Shown piece after piece: positions 9,869 to 16,572 of a DNA stretch of 24,859 bases. The notes under the pieces are model-generated. The model saw only the letters and a program-made list of their open reading frames with translations, ran no database searches and was not told where the DNA came from. Positions within the stretch are counted from its first letter, which is position 1, and each line of letters opens with the position of its first letter. The translations under genes were made by a program, and so were the position numbers. Source of the stretch: CAYXXZ01 sp964469165 (GTDB lineage Bacteria; Pseudomonadota; Gammaproteobacteria; Pseudomonadales; Porticoccaceae); the NCBI GenBank assembly GCA_964469165.1, contig CAYXXZ010000045.1, positions 1 through 24,859 on the forward strand, in the 5' to 3' direction.

Positions 9869-11059
9869 TCACTGGCGTTTCCCAAGACTTCCCAGGGAGT
9901 CGATATCCGCCATCGCGGTTGTGATTCTCTCCAGGTTTATGAGGCTATACTCATCAGGCTGCATGTCGGACTGCAGCTTTCCTGCACCGATGGTAAACGT
10001 CCAGAATACAAGCGCATGGAAATACTGCTGCCTGTAATGCAACCAGGCTTTTTCCAGATCGATTGCTTCGGTAACGCCCTCCTCCCTGAGCACATCGAGA
10101 TAATGGGCGATCAACGCTCTCTCCCATGCGCGCCTGTCTTCAATGGTAAGAGCCGACCCCAGGGCATAGGCGATATCACAAGCAAAATTACCTTTCACCA
10201 ATCCTTGCCAGTCACAGAGGCCCATGCGGTTTTCAGCGGTCCGATACCAGTTCCCGATATGCACATCATTGTGCAGCAGGGTCTGGCTGAACTGATCCTG
10301 AAGTCTCAGCGATGTCATGCACGCGGAAAAGAGCTCGCTTCTGCGTTTCAATATCTCCGGGTGTATCACTTTCGCAGCTCGGTCGATGCCCACGTCGTGG
10401 CGCTCTTCAAAGCTGAGGCCATTGAGAACGTTCTGGTACTCGCAAGATGATTTGATCATGGCAAGGTCGCTCTCGAAACGAGGGCTATTCCAGAATCGCG
10501 CATGCACCCTTGCCAGCAGAGACATCATGTCGCGGGCATTTTCCAGAGAAATGTAACTGGTCGGGTTGGTGTACGAACAATGCTCCAGATACTTCATCAG
10601 GATCATCGAACGACAGGACGGCAGCTCATAGCCACTGAAGTAGGCCTCCGTGGTTTCGAGATCCGCAAGTTCACTCTGAATATGATTGAAGAAAATACTC
10701 TCCATCACTGGCGCGAGTGTGAATCTTGCGGTGAGCCGTTCAGTGAAGCGTACCGTTGACTTGGCAAAGACTCGCGTTGGCAAGCCTGCCGACGTGCCTT
10801 CCTCGTTGTAAGTCAGATGAACCAGGGCTCTCGATGTGGTGCCGTTGCTTGGCTTGTCGAGCCTGAAGGACAGAACTTCAGCACCTTCGACATTCTTGCA
10901 AAGCACCGTTGATAACCACTGTGTGGTCATTTCCGAGAATCCGGCGGGAATGCTCGACTCCCGTTGCGAGCCCGTCTGGAAGGTTTTTTCCATCAACATG
11001 TGAAATCCCACCGCAGCGGCAGACCCCATCAAGCTGATCTTGCTATGAAAAACTGACAT
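9869..11059 (-). CDS. Phosphotransferase of the APH / ecdysteroid-kinase-like superfamily
   Basis: Protein of 396 aa with a protein-kinase-like phosphotransferase fold. A candidate ATP-binding lysine is Lys100 (VFAKST). The catalytic loop is LLHNDVHIGNW at 261-271, giving the HxD(x4)N pattern with catalytic Asp265 and Asn270. The metal-binding CDWQG follows at 282-286, and ACDIAYAL at 293-300 is the usual next helix. Related families phosphorylate small hydroxylated molecules such as aminoglycosides, choline, ecdysteroids or hydroxyacyl compounds; the specific substrate cannot be told from sequence. The start at 11059 has AGGG about seven bases upstream. It follows the NTF2-like gene by 22 bases and is clearly in the same operon. 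In this setting it may phosphorylate a hydroxylated intermediate made by the oxygenases, an inference. Confidence 0.82.
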   Translation of the reverse strand: MSVFHSKISLMGSAAAVGFHMLMEKTFQTGSQRESSIPAGFSEMTTQWLSTVLCKNVEGAEVLSFRLDKPSNGTTSRALVHLTYNEEGTSAGLPTRVFAKSTVRFTERLTARFTLAPVMESIFFNHIQSELADLETTEAYFSGYELPSCRSMILMKYLEHCSYTNPTSYISLENARDMMSLLARVHARFWNSPRFESDLAMIKSSCEYQNVLNGLSFEERHDVGIDRAAKVIHPEILKRRSELFSACMTSLRLQDQFSQTLLHNDVHIGNWYRTAENRMGLCDWQGLVKGNFACDIAYALGSALTIEDRRAWERALIAHYLDVLREEGVTEAIDLEKAWLHYRQQYFHALVFWTFTIGAGKLQSDMQPDEYSLINLERITTAMADIDSLGSLGKRQ

Positions 11060-11081
11060 GACACACCCTGCTACAGCAACG

Positions 11082-11597
11082 TCAGGAAATGGTAACCAGC
11101 ATCGGCTTTATCTTTGCCTGTTTGATCAACCACTGCGAGCCTTCCCGCTGGTAGATTTCCAGGTAGTAACCGCAGCCATTCATGTATCTGACAGGCGAGT
11201 TTTCGGAAAAATATATTTTCTCCTCGAACGGCCACACCACGTCCGCAGTGACATCAGAGGTGAAGCTGACTTCCGGGTTGAACAGCGCGTGAAAGGATGA
11301 AACGACTTCCCGGGTGGCTTCACTGGCGCCGGACATGATTTTGCTGCGGCCGACATGAGGCCACCCGCCCATATCCGACACCTGCTGAAGAAAGTCCAGA
11401 TCGAAGCTGCTTCCTTCGCTGTTCCATTCATCGCTTCCCGGAAGCCTGGCGATAGGGAATCCACTCAAATCCCAGACGGCATCGACAGTGAACGCGCTGC
11501 CAAATATCTCCCAATCCTTATTGTCGGCGCCATAGACGTATCTGGCCTTGCTGGCCCTGATGGATTCTATTGCACACAATCTTTCTATTTCTGTCAT
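11082..11597 (-). CDS. NTF2 / SnoaL-like small protein
   Basis: Protein of 171 aa with the SnoaL_4-type pattern: an N-terminal helix (ERLCAIESIRASKARYVYGADNKDWEIFGSAFTVDA, first part of the alpha+beta cone) followed by beta strands ending in YYLEIYQREGSQWLIKQAKI. This fold is shared by ketosteroid isomerase, scytalone dehydratase, polyketide cyclases and the beta subunits of ring-hydroxylating dioxygenases. I cannot assign a catalytic role; isomerase, dehydratase or a noncanonical partner of the upstream Rieske alpha subunit are possible. The start at 11597 has CAGGAA upstream, lying in a 22-bp unit that is duplicated in tandem. It is 143 bases downstream of the Rieske gene and 22 bases upstream of the phosphotransferase. 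Confidence 0.8.
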   Translation of the reverse strand: MTEIERLCAIESIRASKARYVYGADNKDWEIFGSAFTVDAVWDLSGFPIARLPGSDEWNSEGSSFDLDFLQQVSDMGGWPHVGRSKIMSGASEATREVVSSFHALFNPEVSFTSDVTADVVWPFEEKIYFSENSPVRYMNGCGYYLEIYQREGSQWLIKQAKIKPMLVTIS

Positions 11598-11639
11598 AAC
11601 ATTTCCTGATTATTGTAATAACATTTCCTGATTATTGTA
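11596..11639. repeat. Perfect 22-bp tandem duplication over the ribosome binding site of the NTF2-like gene
   Basis: The units 11596-11617 and 11618-11639 are identical and directly adjacent. Each contains, on the minus strand, CAGGAAATGTTAT. The copy next to the gene supplies the Shine-Dalgarno motif and two bases of the ATG (11595-11597). The other copy is an extra, gene-less Shine-Dalgarno site 22 bases upstream. Confidence 0.95.
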
Positions 11640-11647
11640 GTAGTTGC

Positions 11648-11725
11648 GCTATAAGCCCTGCGTTGAACACTGGCAAACCCAGCTTTGTCAATGCGCCTGT
11701 TTGAAGCATTATCGGCTTACAGGTC
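11648..11725. repeat. Intergenic palindromic repeat, copy D (diverged)
   Basis: Aligns with copy A along its whole length, with more substitutions: GCTATAAGCC, then GTTGAACACTGGCAAACCCAG, then GCGCCTGTTTGAAGCATTAT, then CGGCTTACAGGTC. Same orientation as the other copies. It ends about 15 bases 3' of the stop codon of the upstream Rieske gene (minus strand). Confidence 0.7.
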
Positions 11726-11740
11726 GCGCTGGCCCCAGCT

Positions 11741-12961
11741 TCAATCCGGGGCGTCGAATCGTCCGTCGATCACCCGCTGCGCCCGCATCTCGACAGGTAT
11801 GTTTTGCCAGCCGATGACATCGTCGAGATATTCGTTCATGCTCTGAATCTTTCTTTCCTGGTAGCCGATCTGCAGGTGCTCAATGACGCCGCTCTCGAGA
11901 GCCAGTTGGATATTTTCCATATTCAGCATATCTTCACCGGCCACTATCTTGAACGCCTCGAACATCTCGACGTTTTCCGCCGAATCGGGGTCTGCATGCT
12001 CAGGGTATGCCGTAAATACATACTCGATTTGTGTCTTGGCGAGCCCCTTCGGCCAGACCTGCAGAAAGGGAAACTGGAATTCCGACGCCGTTGTCACGAT
12101 GTTGGGAAAGATAGCGTGACTACGGTTTGCATAACGGCTCAGTTCGTGGCGGGGATCATCGCCAACGGCGCTGTACGCCGTGCCTATCAGCCTGTCGTGG
12201 CGATAAGGCGTCAACATCCGCGAATGGCCGTTGGGCCACAGGGAAATGTAGGTGCCATTGGCATCCATCGCCGGACTGACCGTTTGAGGATGTACGTAGG
12301 GCGCGTGATAACTTTCCTGAAAGGCATCGAGAGCGACCTTCCAGTTGCAATTGATTTCAAAGGGCACACGGTAATAAACGTGCCTTTTTTCCAGCTCGAA
12401 ATCTTCCAGCTCGGCGACCATCGGGCCCAGGTGTTCGATGAGGGAAACCGCATTCCTGTCGCCATTGACAAAGATCAGATTGCCCAGCAGCTCACAGCGA
12501 AGGCTGACGAGGCCCGATGCCGCCTTGTCGAGGCAAGGGAAATCGTGTTCATCGGGCACATGACGCAAGTCGCCGTCGAGGCTGTAATTCCAGCCGTGGA
12601 ACTTGCAGCTGAATGACCTGGCGTTTCCCTTGTCACTGTCCACCAGGGTGCCGCCCCGATGCCTGCACACATTGTAAAAAGCACGAACCTGGTCATCCTG
12701 GCCGCGCACCACAATCACGGGAACGCCAAGTTTTCGCCATACGAGATAATCGCCCCTGCTCGGGATTTCGTTCACGCCGCCGACGAGCAACCAACTTCTC
12801 TTCCACAGGAACTGCTGTTCAAGTTCGTAGAACGCCGGACTTGTGTAGCGGGACACGGGCATCCGGGTCAGGGATGCATAGTCCGCCGGTATCTGCTTGC
12901 TGTTCCGATCGAACTCCATATCAATCTTATTCTTGAGCCTGTCGATCACTTCGAGCTTCAT
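11741..12961 (-). CDS. Rieske [2Fe-2S] aromatic-ring-hydroxylating dioxygenase alpha subunit
   Basis: Oxygenase alpha subunit, 406 aa from the chosen start. Rieske ligands are Cys99, His101, Cys119 and His122 (CRHRGGTLV and SCKFHGWNY). The catalytic domain has NWKVALDAFQESYHAPYVH, giving Asp212 and iron ligands His219 and His224, and the third ligand is probably Asp344 in GEDMLNMEN. The layout is that of the classical alpha subunit (PF00355 plus PF00848), unlike the LigXa-type enzyme at 3179. The start at 12961 gives the usual N-terminal length; upstream in-frame codons to 13093 would encode an unlikely hydrophobic and Cys-rich extension lying in the divergent promoter region. The ribosome site is weak (CTCGAGATG). 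It is the first gene of the minus-strand cluster and faces the AraC regulator. No classical beta subunit, ferredoxin or reductase is nearby. Confidence 0.9.
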   Translation of the reverse strand: MKLEVIDRLKNKIDMEFDRNSKQIPADYASLTRMPVSRYTSPAFYELEQQFLWKRSWLLVGGVNEIPSRGDYLVWRKLGVPVIVVRGQDDQVRAFYNVCRHRGGTLVDSDKGNARSFSCKFHGWNYSLDGDLRHVPDEHDFPCLDKAASGLVSLRCELLGNLIFVNGDRNAVSLIEHLGPMVAELEDFELEKRHVYYRVPFEINCNWKVALDAFQESYHAPYVHPQTVSPAMDANGTYISLWPNGHSRMLTPYRHDRLIGTAYSAVGDDPRHELSRYANRSHAIFPNIVTTASEFQFPFLQVWPKGLAKTQIEYVFTAYPEHADPDSAENVEMFEAFKIVAGEDMLNMENIQLALESGVIEHLQIGYQERKIQSMNEYLDDVIGWQNIPVEMRAQRVIDGRFDAPD

Positions 12962-13133
12962 CTCGAGCACTCTCAGCCAACTGCCTGAGCTACATGATCG
13001 GACATTTCGGCAGACCTGTATGTGACCGATCAGAACCATTTGTGTTACCATTTTTACCAACAGAAAAAGTACCAAACCAAGAATGGGAGCCATAGGGTTC
13101 CGTAGTCATTATCCTTTTCTCTCAGTGAATGCC
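12962..13133. promoter_or_regulatory. Divergent promoter region between the Rieske gene and the AraC regulator, with repeated TACCA sites
   Basis: This 172-base spacer must hold the promoters of both the catabolic cluster (leftward) and its regulator (rightward). TACCA occurs at 13046-13050, 13055-13059 and 13070-13074, and AACCA at 13034-13038 and 13075-13079, all on the same strand. Clustered direct half-sites of this type fit an AraC-family operator, but the spacing is irregular and no -35/-10 pair could be fixed. Confidence 0.4.
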
Positions 13134-14168
13134 ATGAAAGAGGAAGCCTTTACCAAGCTGCGCCCCACGAAACTCCGGTTCTATCTTCGCTGCATGGAGA
13201 AGTTTGGCTTCTCCCCTCGGGAAGTGCTTGCAGGAACGGGGTTGGAACCAACCCTGCTGGAAGATCGATTTGCCCTGGTGCCGGTGCCGCTCTACATGCG
13301 CGCCGTTTCCAACATGCTGAAACTTACCAAATCACAGGAATTGGCCTTCAACCTTGGCAAGGAAATACGCATAGCCGATCTGGGAATACTTGGCCATGCG
13401 GTCTGTGCATGCGACAACGTTGCCCACGCTTATCCAATCTGGCAAAAATATAATTGGCTGTTTTTCGGCACCTTCTTTTCCGCGTCAGAGTACCGCGATG
13501 AAACCTCCATCACCTTCGAGTTCATTCCACGGATAAAACTGGCACCCCATCTTCTTCAGTTTTTTATCGAAGAAAAGATCAATATCGATGTGGCACTTTT
13601 TCGCCGCTTCAATAATTGCGAAATAAATACCCGGCTTTTTACCACCACCTATCCCGCGCCACCGCACGCCTACCTTTATCAAAACCTTCTCAATTGCAAG
13701 GTCGTGTTCGGAAGCGGAAAGATCACATATGTCATCGATCACCACAGCGATTTCACGAGCAAGCCGTTCAACGGCGCGGACTCGGAAACCCTCGAGGTCT
13801 GCCTGGAGTATCTGGACAAGATCGCCAATGTGGTTTACAGGCACACCACCTTTTCCGAGAAGGTGCGCTTCAAGATCAAGGAGCTCTTACCTGTGGTGCT
13901 GTCACTCGATGAAATGGCCGCCGAGTTGCATATGACCCGCAGAACCTTTTCCAGAAGCCTCGTCGCAGAGAACACCAGCTATCAGAAACTTCTTATGGAG
14001 GTCAAGATCGAGACGGCGCAGACATATCTGTCCACCACGTCCCTGAGCACGGACGAAATCGCCTACAAACTCGGCTTTCTCAACACCACAAGTCTTCGAA
14101 GAGCATTCAAGCAGTCGACCGGCCTGACCATCTCGGAATTCAAGGAAAGCCCTCATCTTGTGCGATAA
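13134..14168 (+). CDS. AraC-family transcriptional regulator (arabinose-binding-domain / OruR type)
   Basis: DNA-binding regulator of 344 aa. The N-terminal half (RFYLRCMEKFGFSPREVLAG, and LGILGHAVCACDNVAHA) matches the ligand-binding domain PF12625. The last about 90 residues are the double helix-turn-helix domain: LDEMAAELHMTRRTFSRSL followed by STDEIAYKLGFLNTTSLRRAF and the final FKQSTGLTISEF. The start at 13134 (MKEEAF) is my choice; an ATG at 13083 would add 17 residues without a ribosome site. It is transcribed divergently from the seven-gene oxidative cluster and is the natural candidate for its substrate-responsive activator. A 6-bp stem hairpin lies 11 bases after the stop. The gene shares the AT-rich composition of the cluster (22 of 60 G or C in 13561-13620). 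Confidence 0.92.
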   Translation: MKEEAFTKLRPTKLRFYLRCMEKFGFSPREVLAGTGLEPTLLEDRFALVPVPLYMRAVSNMLKLTKSQELAFNLGKEIRIADLGILGHAVCACDNVAHAYPIWQKYNWLFFGTFFSASEYRDETSITFEFIPRIKLAPHLLQFFIEEKINIDVALFRRFNNCEINTRLFTTTYPAPPHAYLYQNLLNCKVVFGSGKITYVIDHHSDFTSKPFNGADSETLEVCLEYLDKIANVVYRHTTFSEKVRFKIKELLPVVLSLDEMAAELHMTRRTFSRSLVAENTSYQKLLMEVKIETAQTYLSTTSLSTDEIAYKLGFLNTTSLRRAFKQSTGLTISEFKESPHLVR

Positions 14169-14179
14169 AGCGGCACCTT

Positions 14180-14196
14180 CGCGCCCCAGCGGCGCG
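14180..14196 (+). terminator. GC-rich hairpin after the AraC gene, possible terminator
   Basis: CGCGCC at 14180-14185 pairs with GGCGCG at 14191-14196 around a five-base loop, 11 bases after the regulator stop. There is no following T-run, so termination efficiency is doubtful. The rest of the spacer to 14370 shows nothing I can name beyond a weak CCGGG/CCCGG pair at 14268-14287. Confidence 0.3.
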
Positions 14197-14370
14197 GCGG
14201 ACCTCACACCACGGGCCTCATTCCACTCGCCAAAATACGCTCCGTGAATTAGCATATCCCACCTTTGCCGGGCACCTCATTACCCGGACTTTCTCGACGA
14301 CTTTTCTTGCGCCCCGGGAATAGCAGCGCTATCCGCGGATCGCAGTCTCATCATCAACAAGGACCGGGAC

Positions 14371-15411
14371 ATGAAAGACTTTCGTTATTCCATCATCGTG
14401 ACCGTCGTCTGCCTGGCGGCGGCGGGTTATTGGGGTGTGATTTCCCCCATGGGGCTGTTTTCCGCGCTGGCCATTGTCACCATTCTCGGCATTCTCGAAG
14501 TCAGCCTCTCCTTCGACAACGCTGTGGTCAATGCCTCTGTTCTCAAGGACATGGACGAGAAGTGGCGCCAGCTGTTCCTCACCGTGGGAATCCTGATCGC
14601 GGTCTTCGGTATGCGCTTTCTGTTTCCCATCGTGATCGTCAAGATCGCGACCGGGCTGGGCGTGGTCGAGGTCATGCGGATGGCGCTTCAAGACCCCACG
14701 GAATACGCACGGCATCTGACGGATGCTCACGCCAGTATCGCCGCCTTTGGCGGTATGTTCCTGCTGCTGGTCTTCCTCAATTTCGTTCTCGACCAGGAGA
14801 AGGAGCGCCATTGGCTCAATCCCATCGAAGTGAAGCTCGCAGCACTCGGCAAGCTGGACTCAGTGTCCGCGTTCGTCGCCCTGCTGGTGTTGTACGCGGT
14901 TCAATCTCTGCTTCCCATCAGCGACAGCGAGCGCCTCACCATCCTGGTCTCGGGCATCGCCGGGATCATGCTGTATCTGGGAGTGAGCAGCCTGGACGTG
15001 CTTTTCGAAGACAAGGCCATGGGCAAGGCCGCCGCCGATACTGCCAAACGCTCGGGTCTCGCCGGTTTTCTGTATCTCGAGGTACTGGATGCCTCGTTTT
15101 CTTTCGATGGCGTCATCGGCGCCTTCGCCATCACCAAGGACGTGGTGATCATCATGCTGGGTTTGATGGTGGGCGCCATGTTCGTGCGCTCGCTGACGGT
15201 CTATCTCGTCCACCGCGGAACACTGGATGCATACGTGTATCTGGAGCACGGCGCCCATTACGGTATCGGCGCGCTGGCGGTGATCATGCTGGTGAGCATC
15301 AGCTACCACGTTCCGGAACTGGTGACCGGCCTGATCGGGGTGACCTTCATCGGTCTCTCCCTGTGGTCTTCCGTGGCCTACAACCGCGCGCAACGCAGCG
15401 GCTTGACATAG
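14371..15411 (+). CDS. DUF475 integral membrane protein (TerC superfamily)
   Basis: Polytopic inner-membrane protein of 346 aa. It starts with a transmembrane helix (YSIIVTVVCLAAAGYWGVI), and further hydrophobic segments recur through to the C-terminus (LAVIMLVSISYHV, GVTFIGLSLWSSVAY). Two acidic membrane motifs typical of the TerC superfamily are present: LEVSLSFDNAVVNASVL near residue 43 and ASFSFDGVIGAFAITKD near residue 243. TerC relatives are linked to metal ion (notably manganese) export and tellurite resistance; DUF475 members themselves have no firm function. The start has AAGGA seven bases upstream. It stands alone on this strand and converges with the MBL-fold gene, leaving a 23-base spacer with no visible terminator. 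The composition has returned to the GC-rich level of the flanks. Confidence 0.9.
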   Translation: MKDFRYSIIVTVVCLAAAGYWGVISPMGLFSALAIVTILGILEVSLSFDNAVVNASVLKDMDEKWRQLFLTVGILIAVFGMRFLFPIVIVKIATGLGVVEVMRMALQDPTEYARHLTDAHASIAAFGGMFLLLVFLNFVLDQEKERHWLNPIEVKLAALGKLDSVSAFVALLVLYAVQSLLPISDSERLTILVSGIAGIMLYLGVSSLDVLFEDKAMGKAAADTAKRSGLAGFLYLEVLDASFSFDGVIGAFAITKDVVIIMLGLMVGAMFVRSLTVYLVHRGTLDAYVYLEHGAHYGIGALAVIMLVSISYHVPELVTGLIGVTFIGLSLWSSVAYNRAQRSGLT

Positions 15412-15434
15412 ACCCTAAACCTGGCACTGCCACT

Positions 15435-16085
15435 TCAGCCCCCTGCCAACAAGGCTTTCCGCGCCTGGGCAACCATCGCGGGCCAATCCGCGGCACAGAT
15501 CTTCTGCCAGCCGGGCGCTGTCGCGAAAGCACTGCCGATTACCAGATCGGGCGCGAGATCGACAAGCAATTGCAGACTTTCTGCAATCTGCTGGCGATCC
15601 TCTTCCGAGTTGTGGCCGGGGATGAAGCCCGCTCGCCAGAGGCCATTGCCGCCCAGAAACAGGGTGTCGCCGGTAAACAGATAGCGCAGGCCAGTGATCG
15701 AAGTCACCACGAAACAGACACTGCCGGGCGAATGGCCGGGCACGGGAATGACTTCTATGCCGTCGACGATCATCTCTCGCCGTTCGAAAAGAAGGTCCGG
15801 CACCAGATAGTGCGCGAAGTCTTGTCGCTCGGCCACATGGCCACCGAGGCGCGCTCCGTAGCGCGTTCGGATCCCTTGCAGGGAACTGCCCAGCTCGTCA
15901 CGGTGGCTGAGCAACTGCCAGGCCACACCACCAAGCCCGGACATCGCTTCGATGTCTTCCACCAGGCTGGTGTTATAAAACAACACATTGCCAGCTTCGC
16001 GATGCAACAGGTACGCGTGAGTGGTCAAGCCCGGAAAAGGGCTCTCGGTACCGGTCTGCCAAAGATCCGCCTGTATCTGCTTCAT
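15435..16085 (-). CDS. MBL-fold protein with altered metal motif
   Basis: Protein of 216 aa in the metallo-beta-lactamase fold. The later ligands are clear: His118 in VIPVPGHSPGSV and Asp140 in LFTGDTLF. The first motif, normally HxHxDH, is here SHRDELGSS: His61 is present, but the second His is Asp63 and the D-H pair is missing. The C-terminal His is not obvious either (LVIGSAFATAPGW). It may bind a single or different metal, or have lost hydrolase activity. The start at 16085 has GAAGG about eight bases upstream and gives the domain boundary MKQIQADLWQTG; the frame is open 49 codons further upstream, but that stretch is low in domain-like features. Substrate unknown. Confidence 0.75.
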   Translation of the reverse strand: MKQIQADLWQTGTESPFPGLTTHAYLLHREAGNVLFYNTSLVEDIEAMSGLGGVAWQLLSHRDELGSSLQGIRTRYGARLGGHVAERQDFAHYLVPDLLFERREMIVDGIEVIPVPGHSPGSVCFVVTSITGLRYLFTGDTLFLGGNGLWRAGFIPGHNSEEDRQQIAESLQLLVDLAPDLVIGSAFATAPGWQKICAADWPAMVAQARKALLAGG

Positions 16086-16275
16086 GGCTGTGCCCTTCGT
16101 GGGGAGCGCGATAACGACGCCGCGATCATAGTCAACACCTATGGGGATGATAGTCCATCCATATGATTCCGTGGCAAAACTGGCGTCACGACCACGCAAC
16201 CCGAGCCACTCCCCTTGACGATTCCCTTGCAAGGCTCGAAGCTAGCGCCCTGCTTGTGACCTTGGGACCTTCAGA

Positions 16276-16572
16276 ATGCTGATATCCTCCAACCCCGCCG
16301 AATGGCTGGGCGAAGCCCTGGGCGCCGTGGTGCGCTGGATCGTCGATGCCCTGAGTTGGGTATTCAATACATTGGCGGGAGCCAGTACGGCTTTTTTCGA
16401 AGGGTTTTCACGCGCGCTCGGCGTCGACAGTGGCGTGCTCAGTATTGCCGCGGTGATTCTCGGCCTGTGCCTGCTCTACCTGGGCGTGAAGGCAGTCATA
16501 CGGCGCCGCTTCATCGCGGGTGTCATCTGGCTGTTGCTGGGTTTGTGGTTGCTCAGCGCACTCATTTCGTAG
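16276..16572 (+). CDS. Small membrane protein, unknown function
   Basis: Protein of 98 aa with an amphipathic or hydrophobic N-terminal half (AEWLGEALGAVVRWIVDALSWVFNTLAGAS) and two C-terminal transmembrane segments: LSIAAVILGLCLLYLGVKAV, then after RRR a second one, AGVIWLLLGLWLLSALIS. I do not recognise a family. The ribosome site is weak (GGGACC before TTCAGA). It is divergent from the MBL gene, and its 3' end overlaps the convergent kinase gene by 11 bases. Codon use and the hydrophobic pattern support it being a real gene. Confidence 0.6.
   Translation: MLISSNPAEWLGEALGAVVRWIVDALSWVFNTLAGASTAFFEGFSRALGVDSGVLSIAAVILGLCLLYLGVKAVIRRRFIAGVIWLLLGLWLLSALIS

Noticed and set aside
14265..16166. 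A 633-codon plus-strand frame over the DUF475 gene and the antisense of the MBL gene
   Set aside because: It is out of frame with the clear membrane protein at 14371, antisense to the MBL gene, and its composition is that of a shadow frame.
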